Position numbers and translations under genes: made by a program. The notes beneath the pieces were generated by a model. It was not told where the DNA came from. It made no database searches and was given only the letters and a program-made list of their open reading frames with translations. Shown here in pieces: positions 1 to 5,439 of a DNA stretch of 7,547 bases (positions are counted from its first letter, which is position 1; each line of letters opens with the position of its first letter). The DNA is from an uncultured Pyrinomonas sp. (GTDB lineage Bacteria; Acidobacteriota; Blastocatellia; Pyrinomonadales; Pyrinomonadaceae). The stretch lies in the NCBI GenBank assembly GCA_937135995.1, contig CAKZOF010000450.1:1-7547 (forward strand), given 5' to 3'.

Positions 1-395
1 CCACAGGCAACGGCGGGATCATCAACACTTCCGCTGCGGCGGGAACGACTTTCGACTTTTCAGCGTTGACCGTCACCATCGGCAACAACAATCAGTCGCT
101 CTCGCCTTTCAGCGGGTTCGACGTGCTCATCTCGCTCCCGACTTCCAATCCGAATCGTCTTTCCGCCGGGGAATCGATCACGTTCACGGTGGTCGGATTG
201 ACGGGGGTCAACTTCGAGCAGACGAACGAAGGCGGTCAGACCGTGATCGCGCATATCCAAGGGTTGCCCAACGGGCAAAGCGCCAAAGTGACCTGTCAGC
301 CGACGGCCGTGCCGGAACCGGGCACGCTGTTGCTCATGGGATCGGGGTTGGCGGGCGTCGGCGCCGGGCTGCGTCGCCGATTGCGGCGACAATAA
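1..395 (+). CDS. PEP-CTERM sorting-domain protein, C-terminal part (5' end outside window)
   Basis: The reading frame is open from the window edge (first full codon at 3) to TAA at 393-395, giving 130 visible residues; the start lies upstream. The visible body is rich in Thr, Ser, Asn and Gly with alternating hydrophobics (for example FDVLISLPTSNP and ITFTVVGLTGVNF), as expected for a beta-rich secreted domain. The end is a textbook PEP-CTERM tripartite signal: VPEPG at 309-323, a hydrophobic stretch LLLMGSGLAGVGAGL, and a basic tail RRRLRRQ. From family knowledge, such proteins are exported by Sec and processed at the inner membrane by an exosortase, often in bacteria that make exopolysaccharide. 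A TTG at 66 is only an internal in-frame codon. The role of the protein beyond sorting cannot be told. The sorting signal call is very secure. Confidence 0.93.
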   Translation, partial: TGNGGIINTSAAAGTTFDFSALTVTIGNNNQSLSPFSGFDVLISLPTSNPNRLSAGESITFTVVGLTGVNFEQTNEGGQTVIAHIQGLPNGQSAKVTCQPTAVPEPGTLLLMGSGLAGVGAGLRRRLRRQ

Positions 396-420
396 GTCGA
401 GTTCGACGCCTCTGCCGTTT

Positions 421-453
421 GCAGAAAGAGCGGCAGCAGTCTGCCGTTTCTGC
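421..453 (+). terminator. Hairpin after the PEP-CTERM gene, probable terminator
   Basis: A strong stem begins 26 nt after the stop codon. GCAGAAA (421-427) pairs with TTTCTGC (447-453), and CGGCAG (431-436) pairs with CTGCCG (441-446), with a CAGT loop and a three-base GAG bulge on the 5' side. The base after the stem is T-poor (TCTGTCTC), so this is not a classic intrinsic terminator; it may act as a 3'-end stabiliser or a Rho-assisted stop. The word CTGCCGTTT also occurs at 412-420, so a competing hairpin 412-417/431-436 is possible. Confidence 0.5.
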
Positions 454-1349
454 TCTGTCTCGAAGACGGCACACCCACGCGGGGAGCGCACAAGGGGCGT
501 CTCGTTTCGGGCAGCAGCTCTTCCGACGTCCTCTTGGCGCGCGGTCTCGGCTCACCGCTTTGGTTCGGTGGGAAGCTCGTAAGTCGTTTCCGGAGAGGCT
601 TTTGCCGTCTCGTCGGCGCGTCCTCCGGCGCGTTGTCGGTGGCTGGCGGGGCTGGTCGGCTTGTGTTTGCTGACCGCGGTTTCCGAAAAATCTGAAAATC
701 GAAGGCTATTGGTTCTTTTCTAAAGTCATCCGGAAGGAGAGCAAGGCGGTCAACGAGCGCAGCGGCAGGCCGAACGGGGTTTTTCAAGAAACGGAGGAGC
801 CCGCTTGTTCGGAGCCGCGCGGAAAGGCTGCTATCGCTCTTGCGGCGAGAGCGTCCGGCGGACCCTTGCGTCTGTCGACGCATCCATTGCACCTTGTTGA
901 CAGGTCGTTTGGACAACCGACACGGGGAGAGCAACGCTCCTCGCTCGTCGGAAGTCCGGTTTAGACGATCCAAACGCTCTGGGGGCGAACAGAGACGCCG
1001 CAAGTTTCCGGAAAGTTTTGCCGATCGGCAGAACCACTGTCCGAAAAAGCGCATTCCTCCCGTTGGGAAATTTTCGAGGCTGTGCGTTCAATCGAGCGCG
1101 CAGCCATTTTTCGGTCCGGAGGTCGCTTTTCGCAAAGTCGCCATTTTCGCTGCGAAACGCCGCGCCTGCGAGATCAGAGCGACGAGTGAAGCTTCGGTTT
1201 CAGCAAAGACTCGACGAAGCGACGAAATCGGTGGGTCTTTCGTCTCTGACATCAAGGTCGAGTCAGCGGTTCGTTCCGACCGGACGCTTTGTTCAGCGTC
1301 GAGTAAAGGCTCGCAACGGCTTTCGACTCGCGTTGGCGATGTGGAAAAC
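454..1349. other. About 0.9 kb with no gene recognised
   Basis: I see no credible gene here on either strand. The open frames that cross it give Arg/Ser-rich, domain-free translations of the type produced by chance in GC-rich DNA, and none has a ribosome binding site. A TTGACA at 897-902 has no usable -10 hexamer 16-18 bp away. A 7-bp stem with a 10-nt loop (GACGAAA 1221-1227 with TTTCGTC 1238-1244) is the best local hairpin. I could not match any part to RNase P RNA, tmRNA, SRP RNA or 6S RNA. It could be a decayed gene, a long untranslated spacer, or host an unrecognised small RNA. Confidence 0.6.
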
Positions 1350-1377
1350 TTGACTTCGCCAGTGGGACAAGTAAAAT
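1350..1377 (+). promoter_or_regulatory. Sigma-70 type promoter of tRNA-Ala
   Basis: The -35 hexamer TTGACT (1350-1355) and the -10 hexamer TAAAAT (1372-1377) are separated by 16 bp. Transcription would begin near 1384, about 9 nt before the mature tRNA 5' end at 1393, the usual short leader removed by RNase P. Both hexamers are close to consensus, as expected for a stable RNA gene. Confidence 0.8.
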
Positions 1378-1392
1378 GAAGATGCTTCGAGT

Positions 1393-1468
<76 letters not shown>

Positions 1469-1528
1469 AAATTTTGGGCTATCCCCCACCATTCCTCGCT
1501 TTTGTCAAGCGGGATTATCTTCCGCGAG

Positions 1529-1562
1529 GAACAAATCTGGAACATTTGGTCCAAGAAACACC
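1529..1562. repeat. 34-bp imperfect direct repeat, copy 1
   Basis: This copy matches the copy at 1597-1630 at 30 of 34 positions, with no gaps. Both share the core TTTGGTCCAAG, which includes the interrupted palindrome TTGG-T-CCAA. The intervening DNA (1563-1596) is also exactly 34 bp. I do not recognise the family. It is more likely a small intergenic repeat or paired binding site than a CRISPR, since there are only two copies and they differ at four positions. Confidence 0.7.
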
Positions 1563-1596
1563 GGCGATCGCGCTCAGAGAGCCTGCGCAACATCCC

Positions 1597-1630
1597 GAAC
1601 GAATCTGAAACGTTTGGTCCAAGAGACACC
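1597..1630. repeat. 34-bp imperfect direct repeat, copy 2
   Basis: Second copy of the repeat at 1529-1562, starting 68 bp downstream of it. The four differences are all A/G transitions (repeat positions 5, 12, 16 and 29). In this copy the centre reads AAACGTTT, an 8-bp palindrome that the first copy lacks. No third copy is seen 68 bp before the first or after the second. Confidence 0.7.
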
Positions 1631-1895
1631 CCTTTCTGTCGCTCGCCCGACTCCGTTGTCAGCGTGTTTCCCGCCTCCTATGATCTCGTCATGTCGATGG
1701 CGTGTAGCGATGGATCATCTCCCATCGTGAATGGCCCGGCAGCCAGCTGATCACGCGGTTAATAGCGAACGCCTCGAGATTGCTCGCTGCTGGCGGATTG
1801 ACGCGCGCTTGAAGGGAGACGAACTTCTCGTATCATGCTCAAAGAGGTCTCCAACGCATCGCTCTGCTGGGCTGCGCGCGCGTCGCTTGATGCGT

Positions 1896-1901
1896 TACAC
1901 T
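1896..1901 (+). promoter_or_regulatory. Possible -10 element for lpxD, implying a leaderless or very short leader
   Basis: TACACT ends 7 nt before the lpxD ATG at 1909. No convincing -35 hexamer lies 16-18 bp upstream (the spot reads GC-rich), and there is no Shine-Dalgarno sequence between it and the ATG. If this hexamer is used, transcription would begin at or next to the start codon, giving a leaderless message. This is a suggestion from spacing only. Confidence 0.35.
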
Positions 1902-1908
1902 TTCGCCC

Positions 1909-2976
1909 ATGAAGCTCGAAGAACTGGCGCGACGAACGGGCGCGCGCGTCCAAGGCGATCCTGACATCGAGATCACGGGGGCTGCGGGCTTGGACGAAGC
2001 CGCGCCCGGACAAGTCACCTTTCTCGCCAACCCGCGTTACACCGCGCGCGTGCGCACGACGCGGGCTTCGGCTATTTACATCGCCGAAGGAGTCGAGGTG
2101 GACCGCCGAGACATCGCCCTCTTGCGCACGCGTGATCCGTATCTGGCTTACACGCGCGCACTTCGCCTGTTTCATCCCGAACCGGAGATCGAGCCCGCCA
2201 TCCATCCGACGGCGGTGATCGACCCATCGGCGCGCATCGGGAAAGAGGTCTGGATTGGCGCGCACGTCGTCGTCGGGCGCGAGGTCGAGATCGGCGACCG
2301 CGTGCGGATTTACCCCAACGCCGTCATCTACGATCGCGTGCGCATCGGCCCGGACTCGGTCATTCACTCCGGCGTCGCCATCCGTGAGGATTCGTGGCTC
2401 GGCGCGCGCGTGCGCGTTCACAACAACGCGGTCATCGGTGCCGACGGTTTCGGTTACGCCAAGGATGAAGAAGGGCGCTGGCTTAAGATCCCGCAAACGG
2501 GGCGTGTTCGCATCGAGGACGACGTCGAAATCGGTGCGTGCACGACCATCGATCGCGCATCCGTCGGCGAAACCGTCATCGCGCGCGGCGCCAAGATCGA
2601 TAATTTGGTCCAGATCGGCCATTCCTGCACGGTCGGCGAAGACGCGCTCTTGTGTGCACAGGTCGGTCTGGCTGGAAGCTCGCATGTGGGCCGCCGCGTC
2701 ATTCTCGCTGGGCAGGTAGGCATTGCCGGTCATCTCAAGATCGGCGACGACGCCGTGCTGACGGCGAAAAGCGCGACGAGTCACGACGTTCCGCCCGGCA
2801 AAACGCTCTCCGGCATTCCGGCCTTCGACAATCGCGAGTGGTTGCGCGCGACGGCGGCTTTCCGTCGTCTCGGCGATATGAGCAGAACCGTGCGTGCGTT
2901 GGAAGCGCGCGTGCGGCAGTTAGAGGAAGCGCTGTCCGCGCATCAACACGAGGGAGACCACAGCCGCGAGACGTAG
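1909..2976 (+). CDS. lpxD: UDP-3-O-(3-hydroxyacyl)glucosamine N-acyltransferase LpxD
   Basis: LpxD transfers a 3-hydroxyacyl chain from acyl carrier protein to the 2-amino group of UDP-3-O-acylglucosamine, the third step of lipid A synthesis, in the cytoplasm. The 355-residue product has the full family layout (E. coli protein is 341). The N-terminal uridine-binding domain has GQVTFLANPRY at 34-44. A left-handed parallel beta-helix of hexapeptide repeats runs from about 98 to 300 (IGAHVVVG, IGDRVRIYPNAVI). The signature GADGFGY is at 177-183, and IDNLVQIGH ends at His238, which aligns with catalytic His239 of E. coli. A C-terminal helix with REWLRA and a heptad-like RALEARVRQLEEAL closes the trimeric protein. 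The ATG start fits the family N-terminus (MKLEELA), although no Shine-Dalgarno sequence precedes it. Unusually, the gene stands alone and not in the common bamA-skp-lpxD-fabZ-lpxA cluster. Identification is very secure. Confidence 0.97.
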   Translation: MKLEELARRTGARVQGDPDIEITGAAGLDEAAPGQVTFLANPRYTARVRTTRASAIYIAEGVEVDRRDIALLRTRDPYLAYTRALRLFHPEPEIEPAIHPTAVIDPSARIGKEVWIGAHVVVGREVEIGDRVRIYPNAVIYDRVRIGPDSVIHSGVAIREDSWLGARVRVHNNAVIGADGFGYAKDEEGRWLKIPQTGRVRIEDDVEIGACTTIDRASVGETVIARGAKIDNLVQIGHSCTVGEDALLCAQVGLAGSSHVGRRVILAGQVGIAGHLKIGDDAVLTAKSATSHDVPPGKTLSGIPAFDNREWLRATAAFRRLGDMSRTVRALEARVRQLEEALSAHQHEGDHSRET

Positions 2977-3299
2977 ATCAACGGCTCTGGAGTCTTTCAT
3001 CGGCGGAGACCGGCAGCGGCACAGCTTGCAGCACGACGCGAGTCGTGCATCAGCGGTCCTGAGGTTTTCCCATCACGCTGACGCTTTTCGGGCAGTTTCT
3101 GCGCGTGTCGTTGGGATCGCGCCCGAGAGCGGCTCCAGACGCCGGGCAGTCCGCTAGACTTCGCCTCGCGGGCGCATGGCGTGAAACTTGCTGAGCGTTC
3201 GCTCGCCAGCTTTATCGGGCAGGTCAGAACGGGGTTCGCAATCGTTCGCATCCGTGGAACCTGCCGAACGTTCGCCCGAGAGCCTTCTCTGCCCAGCGC
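2977..3299. other. Spacer between lpxD and the promoter of the small gene
   Basis: No gene is supported in these 323 bp. It holds the hairpin at 3031-3048 just after lpxD and, nearer the next promoter, four copies of GTTCGC (3197, 3234, 3244, 3270) within 80 bp. The last copy is part of the palindrome GAACGTTC (3266-3273). GGCAGGT near 3219 and ACCTGCC near 3260 can also pair over a wide loop. Their meaning is unknown. Confidence 0.55.
3031..3048 (+). terminator. Hairpin with GCGA tetraloop after lpxD
   Basis: GCACGAC (3031-3037) and GTCGTGC (3042-3048) form a perfect 7-bp stem closed by GCGA, a stable GNRA-type tetraloop. It lies 54 nt after the lpxD stop codon. No T-run follows (ATCAGCGG), so it may be a Rho-dependent or 3'-protective structure, not a classic intrinsic terminator. 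Confidence 0.45.
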
Positions 3300-3329
3300 T
3301 TGACAGCGAGACGGCAGGGCGGCGATAAT
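3300..3329 (+). promoter_or_regulatory. Consensus-like sigma-70 promoter of the 3397 gene
   Basis: The -35 hexamer is a perfect TTGACA (3300-3305) and the -10 hexamer is GATAAT (3324-3329), with an 18-bp spacer. Predicted transcription start is near 3336, about 60 nt before the GTG start codon at 3397. It is one of the best promoters in the window, so the small gene behind it is likely to be strongly expressed when not repressed. Confidence 0.78.
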
Positions 3330-3334
3330 CCGAT

Positions 3335-3351
3335 TTGAAAACGGTTTTCAA
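3335..3351 (+). promoter_or_regulatory. Perfect 17-bp palindrome at the transcription start, LacI-family type operator
   Basis: TTGAAAACGGTTTTCAA is an exact inverted repeat, 8 bp each side of a central G. It sits six bases after the -10 hexamer and so covers the predicted +1. It fits the catabolite-responsive element consensus WTGNAANCGNWNNCW, the site type bound by CcpA and related LacI-family repressors. The position favours repression by blocking RNA polymerase. Which regulator binds is not known; no regulator gene is in the window. In RNA the same bases could form a hairpin with an almost absent loop, which is less likely. Confidence 0.55.
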
Positions 3352-3396
3352 TTTCGTCCCAAAAGAGACTTTCAGCTTCAGGAGCCGAGAAGCGCG

Positions 3397-3696
3397 GTGA
3401 AAACAAGCGGCAACGCCACACTCAAAATAGTTCCTGCAACGGACGCGGACCAGCAGATCGAAGTGCTCATCGACGAAAACGACGGGCGCGTCGCGCTCCG
3501 CTATTCGACATGGACGGATGGGTTGGGTTGGTGCGCGCAGAAGACCATCTGGCTCGACGGCGCGCAGCTCGACCATTTGCATCGCGCTTTAACGGTCGCG
3601 CGCGTGCGGTTGCGTTGCGCGTCCAAAGAAGAGAAGGCCGTTCCGGCCGAAATCATCCATCTGCCGATCATCGACCACTCGCGCATTCGGGCCTGA
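3397..3696 (+). CDS. Small hypothetical protein, 99 residues
   Basis: I do not recognise the family with certainty. The product is soluble, with no signal peptide or membrane segment. Residues about 20-75 look like strands followed by a helix: IEVLIDENDGRVALRY, then GWCAQKTIWLD, then QLDHLHRALTVARVRL. The pattern of strands, a conserved-looking aromatic/Lys segment and a helix faintly recalls the PC4-like single-strand DNA binding fold, but this is a weak guess. The GTG start at 3397 is the first permitted start codon in the frame after the promoter. AGGAG (3380-3384) lies 12 nt upstream, a rather long spacing. The gene is monocistronic: a strong promoter and an operator-like palindrome precede it, and a strong terminator begins 22 nt after its TGA stop. 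The dedicated control signals are the main reason to believe it is real. Confidence 0.75.
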   Translation: MKTSGNATLKIVPATDADQQIEVLIDENDGRVALRYSTWTDGLGWCAQKTIWLDGAQLDHLHRALTVARVRLRCASKEEKAVPAEIIHLPIIDHSRIRA

Positions 3697-3717
3697 AAAG
3701 TTCCTTGCGAAACACGA

Positions 3718-3760
3718 GCGGCGCTGTTGCCTCGTGCGAGGCAGCAGCGCCGCTTCTTTA
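3718..3760 (+). terminator. Strong intrinsic terminator, possibly shared by convergent genes
   Basis: A 16-bp stem (3718-3733 with 3738-3753), rich in G and C and with a single G:T pair, is closed by loop GTGC and followed by TTCTTT (3754-3759). It starts 22 nt after the stop codon of the small gene. On the other strand the same stem lies 45 nt after the stop of the ferritin-like gene (3798), followed by CGTGTTTCG, so it may also end that transcript, less efficiently. Confidence 0.88.
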
Positions 3761-3797
3761 CGTACGAGCCTTGTTGCAAGCTGGAACAAGCGGTGCG

Positions 3798-4259
3798 TTA
3801 GCTTACCTGTCGCAAAGTGATTCTCTCGCTCGAGACCTTGGCTTGGCGCTCCGAGGTCAGCTTCTCCAATTCGTCGATGTGCATCTGTTCCTCGGCCATG
3901 CGTTCTTCGAGTTGGAACTGCGTGGCGCGTTCCGCATCAGTGCACGCTTCCCACGCGACCACATAAGCGGCCATCGCTTCTCGCTCCAGTTCGAGATCCT
4001 GTTTGAGCATTTCGGTCAAGTCGGTCGATTGCCGGATCACTGCCGGTTCGACCGTCGGCACGCCGCCCAACGCGACGATCTTGTCGCCGAGTGTGGTCGC
4101 GTGTTCGTGCGCTTCCTCCGATTGCTTGCGGAAGAACTCGCGATAGATTTCGCGCTCCGGACCGGTAACGAGAAAGCTATGCTGTAGGTATTGAATCACT
4201 CCAGCGAGTTCAAGACTCAACGCGCGATTCAATGCGTCGATCAGTTTCGTGTTGGCCAT
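3798..4259 (-). CDS. Ferritin-like / bacterioferritin-family protein, non-haem
   Basis: The 153-residue product fits a single four-helix ferritin-like domain; bacterioferritins are about 158. Candidate di-iron ligands, by alignment with Bfr, are Glu17 in helix A (SLELAGVIQY), a Glu48/Glu49 and His51/His53 cluster in helix B (SEEAHEHA), Glu94 in helix C (EREAMAAY), and Glu124 with His127 in helix D (EEQMHIDEL). The methionine that binds haem in true bacterioferritin (Met52, next to the helix B Glu) is missing, so haem binding is not expected. The likely role is iron oxidation/storage or peroxide detoxification in the cytoplasm. The start is well fixed: GGAGG (minus strand, 4267-4271) is 7 nt before the ATG. 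It has its own promoter and is the last gene of the minus-strand series. Exact subfamily is uncertain; helix B does not show a clean ExxH with the second His. Confidence 0.9.
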   Translation of the reverse strand: MANTKLIDALNRALSLELAGVIQYLQHSFLVTGPEREIYREFFRKQSEEAHEHATTLGDKIVALGGVPTVEPAVIRQSTDLTEMLKQDLELEREAMAAYVVAWEACTDAERATQFQLEERMAEEQMHIDELEKLTSERQAKVSSERITLRQVS

Positions 4260-4299
4260 GCTTCATCCTCCAAGTGCTCAGAAGTGCGAGTCGGCAGAG

Positions 4300-4329
4300 A
4301 TGATACCCGAGTGGCGCTCCCTTTGTCAA
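4300..4329 (-). promoter_or_regulatory. Promoter of the ferritin-like gene
   Basis: On the minus strand a perfect -35 TTGACA (4324-4329) and -10 TATCAT (4300-4305) are spaced by 18 bp. Transcription would begin near 4293 and give a leader of about 34 nt that contains the GGAGG ribosome binding site. The DNA just upstream (4330-4380) is an AT-rich island in an otherwise GC-rich window and could act as an UP element or carry a regulator site. I see no clear Fur box. Confidence 0.75.
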
Positions 4330-4417
4330 TGTAAATTCTTGCTGATCAAAGACTTAGTAATGAAGTTCACTTTCAATTTCGCGCGCGCAAAGAGGTGCTT
4401 CGCAATTTGCGTGCGTG

Positions 4418-4458
4418 GTCCGCTAGAGCGGACGCCCTTGGCCGGTTCACGGCAAGGG
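4418..4458 (-). terminator. Two tandem hairpins after the SDR gene
   Basis: In minus-strand order, the first stem is CCCTTGCCG with CGGCCAAGGG (4458-4435, one bulged base, 5-nt loop). The second is the perfect GTCCGC/GCGGAC with a 4-nt loop (4433-4418). They begin 25 nt after the SDR stop. Neither is followed by a proper T-run, so termination efficiency is doubtful, but two stacked stems at this position suggest a 3'-end function. The 224 bp between the SDR and ferritin genes holds no gene. Confidence 0.5.
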
Positions 4459-4483
4459 TCAATGTTGCTTCGCCGCTTGTGCG

Positions 4484-5233
4484 TTAGGTGACGGCGCCGC
4501 CATCGACGATGACCACCTCGCCGTTCATGAACGAGTTGCGATCGCTCACCATGAAAGCGGCATATTCGGCGAGTTCTTCCGGGCGGCCCAGTCGGCCGCG
4601 CGCGACCCAGAAATCATGGATTTCGAGCAGGCGCGCGGGAAGCGTATGGGCCAGTTCCGTATCGAAGATGCCGGCGGCGATGGCGTTGACCGTGATGCCG
4701 AAAGCGGCCGCTTCGCGCGACAGACATTTCGTAAAGCCGATCATTGCCGCTTTGGACGTGGCGTAGTGGACCGATGTTGGAAGGGCGCGCACGGCGGCGA
4801 TCGAGGTGATGTTCAAGATGGTGCCGCGCCGCTGGCGGATCATCTGTTTGTAGATCGGTTTGGTGACGGCAAAGAGGCTGTTGACGTTGGTGTTGATCAC
4901 CTCGTCCCAGGCGCGATCGGTGGTCGTCGCGAAGTTGTCGCCACGATTGATGGCGGCGTTGTTGACGAGGATATCGATGCCGCCCCAGGCTTCGACCAGT
5001 TCGCGCGTGACGCGCTTCATACCGACGCGATCCGTGACGGAGACTTTGAAGGCCAAGGCGCGCCGCCCGTAGGCTTCGATTCGGCTGCGCACCTGTTCGG
5101 CGAGATCGTCGCGCGATTGGTAATTGAAGGCGACATCGGCGCCTTCGCGGGCGAAGACTGCGCACATCGCCGCGCCGATGCCGCGCGTGCCGCCCGTGAT
5201 GAAGGCGCGTTTCCCTTCGAGAAGCAGACTCAA
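4484..5233 (-). CDS. Short-chain dehydrogenase/reductase, FabG-like
   Basis: This is a 249-residue classical SDR with a Rossmann fold that uses NAD(P)H to reduce or oxidise a carbonyl/hydroxyl pair. Visible motifs are TGGTRGIG (13-20) for cofactor binding, NNAA (91-94), Asn116, and the catalytic Ser144, Tyr157 and Lys161 (YATSK). The C-terminal MNGEVVIVDGGAVT is typical of 3-oxoacyl-ACP reductases and related enzymes. The substrate cannot be told from sequence: it may be FabG-like or act on a sugar, polyol or secondary metabolite. The usual Pro-Gly of the substrate-loop motif (VNAVAPG in FabG) is Ala187-Gly188 here. The start is TTG at 5233-5231; it fits the family N-terminus (LLEGKRAFITGG), no ATG/GTG/TTG lies in frame close upstream, and GGAAGGG is 8 nt before it. 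An intrinsic terminator sits just before the ribosome binding site. Confidence 0.93.
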   Translation of the reverse strand: MSLLLEGKRAFITGGTRGIGAAMCAVFAREGADVAFNYQSRDDLAEQVRSRIEAYGRRALAFKVSVTDRVGMKRVTRELVEAWGGIDILVNNAAINRGDNFATTTDRAWDEVINTNVNSLFAVTKPIYKQMIRQRRGTILNITSIAAVRALPTSVHYATSKAAMIGFTKCLSREAAAFGITVNAIAAGIFDTELAHTLPARLLEIHDFWVARGRLGRPEELAEYAAFMVSDRNSFMNGEVVIVDGGAVT

Positions 5234-5251
5234 CTCTATCGCCCTTCCTCG

Positions 5252-5275
5252 AAAAAGCCCGCGACTTCGGCGGGC
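5252..5275 (-). terminator. Intrinsic terminator just before the SDR gene (possible attenuator)
   Basis: On the minus strand GCCCGC (5275-5270) pairs with GCGGGC (5262-5257), with a 7-nt loop, and is followed directly by TTTTT (5256-5252). One base later comes GAGGAAGGG, the ribosome binding region of the SDR gene. It may end the upstream transcript (glycosyltransferase operon or a short leader RNA). There is too little room (18 nt) between it and the SDR start for a further promoter, so SDR expression must pass through it. Confidence 0.72.
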
Positions 5276-5292
5276 GCGATGGACAAGAGACT

Positions 5293-5322
5293 TTTATAAA
5301 CTCAAAGGCGCGTCGGTTGCAA
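5293..5322 (-). promoter_or_regulatory. Probable promoter ahead of the SDR gene
   Basis: On the minus strand TTGCAA (-35, 5317-5322) and TATAAA (-10, 5293-5298) are separated by 18 bp. Transcription would start near 5286, about 11 nt before the terminator stem at 5275-5252 and 53 nt before the SDR start codon. The -10 is good and the -35 fair. Confidence 0.5.
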
Positions 5323-5362
5323 ACGCCGCATCGAAACTGCCGTTCGTCTTTAGTTCGTTCAT
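5294..5362 (-). CDS. Possible 22-residue small ORF (leader peptide candidate)
   Basis: ATG at 5362-5360 opens a frame of 22 codons ending in TAA at 5296-5294 (starts MNELKTNG, ends DAPLSL). The stop is followed 18 nt later by the intrinsic terminator. No Shine-Dalgarno sequence precedes the ATG (the upstream bases read CGCCCCTC), and no run of regulatory codons is present, so support is thin. If the promoter at 5293-5322 is the only one here, this frame would not be transcribed from it; it would need read-through from the glycosyltransferase gene. Confidence 0.15.
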   Translation of the reverse strand: MNELKTNGSFDAAFATDAPLSL

Positions 5363-5439
5363 GAGGGGCGATGAGCGGTCGGTCTTTGCGGCGAGCCGCT
5401 TCTGGTTCTAGGCCAACGGCGCCCACGCTTCCGGGAAGC

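Larger units (their letters stand above)
1469..1895. other. About 0.4 kb gene-free spacer between tRNA-Ala and lpxD
   Basis: No gene is supported. The stretch holds the two 34-bp direct repeats annotated separately, an inverted pair CCTCGC (1495-1500) / GCGAGG (1524-1529) just before the first repeat, and a 6-bp stem CGATGG (1708-1713) / CCATCG (1722-1727) with an 8-nt loop. A second CGATGG at 1695-1700 could compete for the same partner. Frames that cross the region are chance products, including the antisense frame through the tRNA. Confidence 0.6.

Noticed and set aside
897..902. TTGACA as a promoter -35 in the large gap
   Set aside because: The bases 16-18 bp downstream (ACACGG region) do not resemble a -10 hexamer.
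296..1379. Long frames on both strands (252 residues minus, 179 residues plus) in the gap after the PEP-CTERM gene
   Set aside because: Translations are Arg/Ser-rich with no recognisable fold, no start signals, and one runs antisense into the PEP-CTERM coding region; typical chance frames of GC-rich DNA.
1529..1630. CRISPR array
   Set aside because: Only two copies with four differences, no third unit on either side, and no cas genes in the window.
1759..2784. 341-residue minus-strand frame opposite lpxD
   Set aside because: It is a shadow of the lpxD hexapeptide repeats on the other strand; the plus-strand frame has all family motifs.
4330..4380. Fur box upstream of the ferritin-like gene
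   Set aside because: The region is AT-rich but I could not see a GATAATGATAATCATTATC-like inverted repeat.
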